Notes under the pieces: generated by a model
Databases searched by the model: none
Told to the model about the DNA's origin: nothing
Seen by the model: the letters and a program-made list of their open reading frames with translations, nothing else
NCBI GenBank assembly: GCA_028751875.1
Contig: CM054157.1
Coordinates: forward strand, 4,660,894-4,724,893
DNA length: 64,000 bases
Source of the DNA: Rapana venosa
Lineage: Eukaryota; Mollusca; Gastropoda; Neogastropoda; Muricidae
Direction: 5' to 3'
Shown: piece by piece, positions 61,291-64,000 of the stretch
Position numbering within the stretch: the first letter of the stretch is position 1
How the letters are laid out: each line of letters begins with the position of its first letter
Position numbers and translations under genes: made by a program

Positions 61291-61450
61291 ACATGCACAC
61301 ACACACATACAGGCGCGCGCGCGCACACACACACAAAACACACACACACACAACACACACAACGCACACACCACACAACACACACACACACACAACACAC
61401 ACACACACAACACACACACACACACACACACAACACACACACACACACTA
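61291..61450. repeat. (CA)n with CG segment
   Basis: CA repeats with a GCGCGCGC stretch at about 61313-61324 and many single-C deletions. Confidence 0.95.
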
Positions 61451-61852
61451 ACGCGTGTCATCGGGAACATCAACCAGTTACGAAAAGAAAAAAAGGCAAG
61501 AAGAAGACAGGAAAGCTTAAAGATAAAGACACGGACGAAAGAAGGAAAGGTTAAAAAAAACACACAACAAAAACCAACCTGCAAACTAACCAACCGACCA
61601 AGCAGACAATCAAGAAGAAGACCAGAAACCAAACACAACATCACCTGTTTGACATGTAATCCCTCACTATCCATCACCAAGCTTTTGGTTTGAAGTTCTA
61701 AGTATAAGGACGTTTAAAGCAAATATCAATCATGTCTTTTCTTTGTGTGTTGTTTGTAATCATTCTTTTCAGCGTGCGTGCCTGTCAAGGCTGTAATTTG
61801 CCCTTCATGGGGTGATTAAAGTATTTTGAATTAAGTTTAGTTTATTTCATTT
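61451..61852. other. Unassigned; contains short LINE-like 3' end at 61785-61830
   Basis: AATTTGCCCTTCATGGGGTGA at about 61796 is shared, inverted, with the insert in the satellite unit at 31.05 kb. A GATTAAAGTATTTTGAATTAAG tail follows. Confidence 0.5.
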
Positions 61853-62213
61853 TATTTTGTTCTTTTATATCGAGGATAATGGAATAAGCACTTACATGTA
61901 CTTTTTTTTTTTTACATTTACATCCAGTCCCTGTGTGTACGCGGTTTTGTAAATTCAGTCATCTGTTCCCACTGGCACACAATGGCCTACTCTTACGAAA
62001 AGCGGAACAGGATTTAACGTGTACGCAAGATGTTCCTCGTGCGTTCGCAGACGGGACCTCGGTTCATAGTCTCATCCGAAGAACTTTTCGGGAGAGTGGA
62101 GTCGGCACTGATGCTAACTCCAAGGAAAAAAATATCCCCTTGAACGAGAATCGAACCCGGGTCATCAGATTGCGAGAGTAATGTTCTAACCACCAGGCTA
62201 TCCCGTCCCCCCC
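61853..62213 (-). mobile_element. SINE-G with type B head, full-length, minus
   Basis: TTCTTTTATATCGAGGATAA at the tail side, then the complete body to TAGTCTCATCCGAAGAACTT. Linker GGAGTCGGCACTGATGCTAA follows, and the head ends with TTCTAACCACCAGGCTATCC near 62205. A C-run of about 18 follows immediately. Confidence 0.95.
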
Positions 62214-62411
62214 CCCCCCCCCCCTCTCCCTCCACCCCCAGTTGAAGTGAATAGAAAACCCCAATCGCGGAATAACGTTCCCATGTAGACCAAGCCCTAT
62301 TAATTTTACTTGTGCCACTCACCACGACCATCAGGTTTGCCGTGCTCTACGTGAAAGTGGAATCCATTGGCTCAATATGGCTTTCACCTCTGTACAACTC
62401 TCCCATAGAAA

Positions 62412-62620
62412 TCCTTCGGATGAGACTATATAAACCGAGGTCCCGTGTTCGAACGCATGCAGAACATCTTGCGCACACGTTAAATCCTGTTCCGCTTTAC
62501 GGAAGTGTAGGCCACTGTGTGCCGGTGGAAACTATGACAAAATTCACAAAACCGCACACACACGGACGACTAAAAACGCACATGAGTGCTTATTCCATTA
62601 TTTTCGATATAAAAGTATAA
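62412..62620 (+). mobile_element. SINE-G body, headless, plus
   Basis: ATCCTTCGGATGAGACTATA to GAGTGCTTATTCCATTATTT, with an (AATA)n tail from about 62617. It points away from the copy at 61.85-62.21 kb. Confidence 0.93.
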
Positions 62621-62690
62621 ATAAATAGATAATAAATAAATAGAAACATAAATAAATAATAAATAAATAGAAAAATAAATAAATAACCCC
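62621..62690. repeat. (AATA)n tract
   Basis: AAATAAATAGAAA-type units, the tail of the preceding SINE. Confidence 0.85.
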
Positions 62691-63949
62691 TGCCTTAGAT
62701 GTGTAAACTAGACACGTTGCTACTGTCGATATCCACAAATAGAAGGAGAAACCAAAGGGAAAAAAAACAACCGAAAAGTAAACCGCCTAAGCGAACAGCC
62801 GACCGAGCCAAGCAAAGAAACAAGGCAGCCAATTAACCAACCCATGAACTAACCGACCAACCGCCCTTAACTAAGACCTAGAAGAAACAAACAGAAAATG
62901 CACTGTGCCCCCCCCCCCCCCCCTCACCCCCGTAATTATCTCCAATCATTGCAATCTACGTGCACACTAATGCACACAATCCCTTTTCTTCAGAGCTGAC
63001 GTGTTTTTGTTTTTTTCTTTTTACGTCACCAAATCTAAATCAAAATCAGGACATTTCTATTACGTCACGCAGAAGTAGAAAACCATTGCCTGTATATTAC
63101 GCACAGCCACGCACAATTTTCTTTGATTCCAGTTCTGCAGGTTTTATCAGACAAGTGTTGCAATCTGGTGTCACAAAGTAAATGGGCAGCGTGTTTGTAA
63201 ACCATCCAACCTCCTACTCTGTCGATTCATCCACAGTATGCATGACAAGATTAGCGTCTATTTAGTGTAGTAATTATGCAGACTGAGCCATCTCTAGAAG
63301 AAAATTAATCCAGTAACACTAAAAAAAACAAACCCAGCAGCAGCAACAACAACACAACAACAAAGAGAGGATTCAGATTGTTGATATAGGCCATTTGTCA
63401 TCATGAAGGAGAATGATTGAAACAGTAATACTTTAATCATTCATCACGATATTTTTGTAAAATTAGTAGATCTAGCAACTGTCTCATTTCATTCCATTTC
63501 ATGTTGTTTATAGACCCATCAACCATGAAGGACATATCGAGGCTGTTGTCACCTTATTCAATGTCAGCAACTCCAATAACATTCACCTCAAGTTCAACAT
63601 CGACACCATGTAATCTCTTCAAACATTTAACACCATCAATCGGGGGAAAAAAAGCTACTGAATCATTCCTTACGGCCATTAACACCAGGCCATTCTGAGT
63701 ACACCATCCATTCGTCTTAATCTTATAATTATACTTGGCTTACGCTTAGGGAGGTGGAGTTTAATTTGGATTGTTTTGAATCTATTGGAGGGAAGAGAAA
63801 CTACGTGAGATGGAGTGGCTCAGTGCGCGCGCCAAGCCAGTCAGTATTTAGCATAATTATGTGTCCACAAGGCTTACACTAGGGAGGGTATGTTCATCAG
63901 GATTATTTCAAATTATTGGGGAGGGTGCCTAATTTCTCTTTCCGCTAAC
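62691..63949. other. Unassigned 1.2-kb sequence
   Basis: A C-run at about 62911-62925 and a short CAACAACAA tract near 63340-63363. TTACGCTTAGGGAGG (63741) and TTACACTAGGGAGGG (63874) start two related ~60-bp segments. No gene recognised. Confidence 0.4.
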
Positions 63950-64000
63950 AGAATCAAAATACTGAGGTTGTAGGTTCGATTCCCAGCCTCGCCCTTTCTT
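63950..64000 (+). mobile_element. SINE-G type A head, cut by window end
   Basis: GTAGGTTCGATTCCCAGCC followed by TCGCCCTTTCTT is the B-box side of the type A head seen at 42.6 kb. The body would lie beyond the window. Confidence 0.75.

Noticed and set aside
63735..63930. Two similar segments beginning TTAC..TAGGGAGG as a tandem repeat
   Set aside because: Similarity is limited to about 60 bp with many differences; too weak for its own call.

Overview
This window looks like repeat-dominated intergenic DNA from an animal nuclear genome, most likely a marine gastropod (caenogastropod-type) mollusc. The reasoning is: no bacterial-style gene density; no recognisable host gene; non-LTR retrotransposon (LINE) fragments; at least sixteen copies or fragments of one tRNA-headed SINE-like family ending in an AGCGCTATATAAATTCCAT motif and an (ATT)n tail; and very long simple repeats. 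The taxonomic call is an inference from repeat style recalled from mollusc genomes, not from a database match.

Layout. 0-6.5 kb: a purine microsatellite, then a heavily frameshifted but nearly full-length endonuclease/reverse-transcriptase LINE (about 2.18-5.16 kb) with SINE pieces around it, all in sequence with inflated homopolymers. 6.5-17.6 kb: a second LINE (6.98-8.13 kb) and a 336-bp near-identical duplicate of part of it (14.77-15.10 kb) that runs into a 500-base assembly gap; SINEs of three families; a LINE 3' end nested in a (TG)n tract (12.4-12.8 kb). 17.6-23.7 kb: poorly resolved pyrimidine-rich sequence. 23.7-41.7 kb: three abutting tandem arrays: a 26-bp minisatellite, a ~0.85-kb satellite with about 16 units, and a ~3.2-kb GTGTA/GGGTA pentamer array that is almost free of C on the + strand. 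41.7-64 kb: more SINEs, two further LINE 3' fragments nested in (GA)n, a ~38-bp minisatellite, a ~257-bp (CTTT)-containing tandem repeat, a 31-bp minisatellite (59.4-60.7 kb), and many microsatellites.

How the parts relate. There is no operon or pathway. The recurring theme is retroelements and simple repeats shaping each other. Several LINE 3' ends sit inside a microsatellite that continues on both sides, always with the C-containing strand of that microsatellite as the LINE sense strand. SINEs carry at least two unrelated 5' heads on one shared body. Almost all long open frames here are translations of low-complexity repeats or of dead LINEs, so I annotate them as repeats and not as genes.
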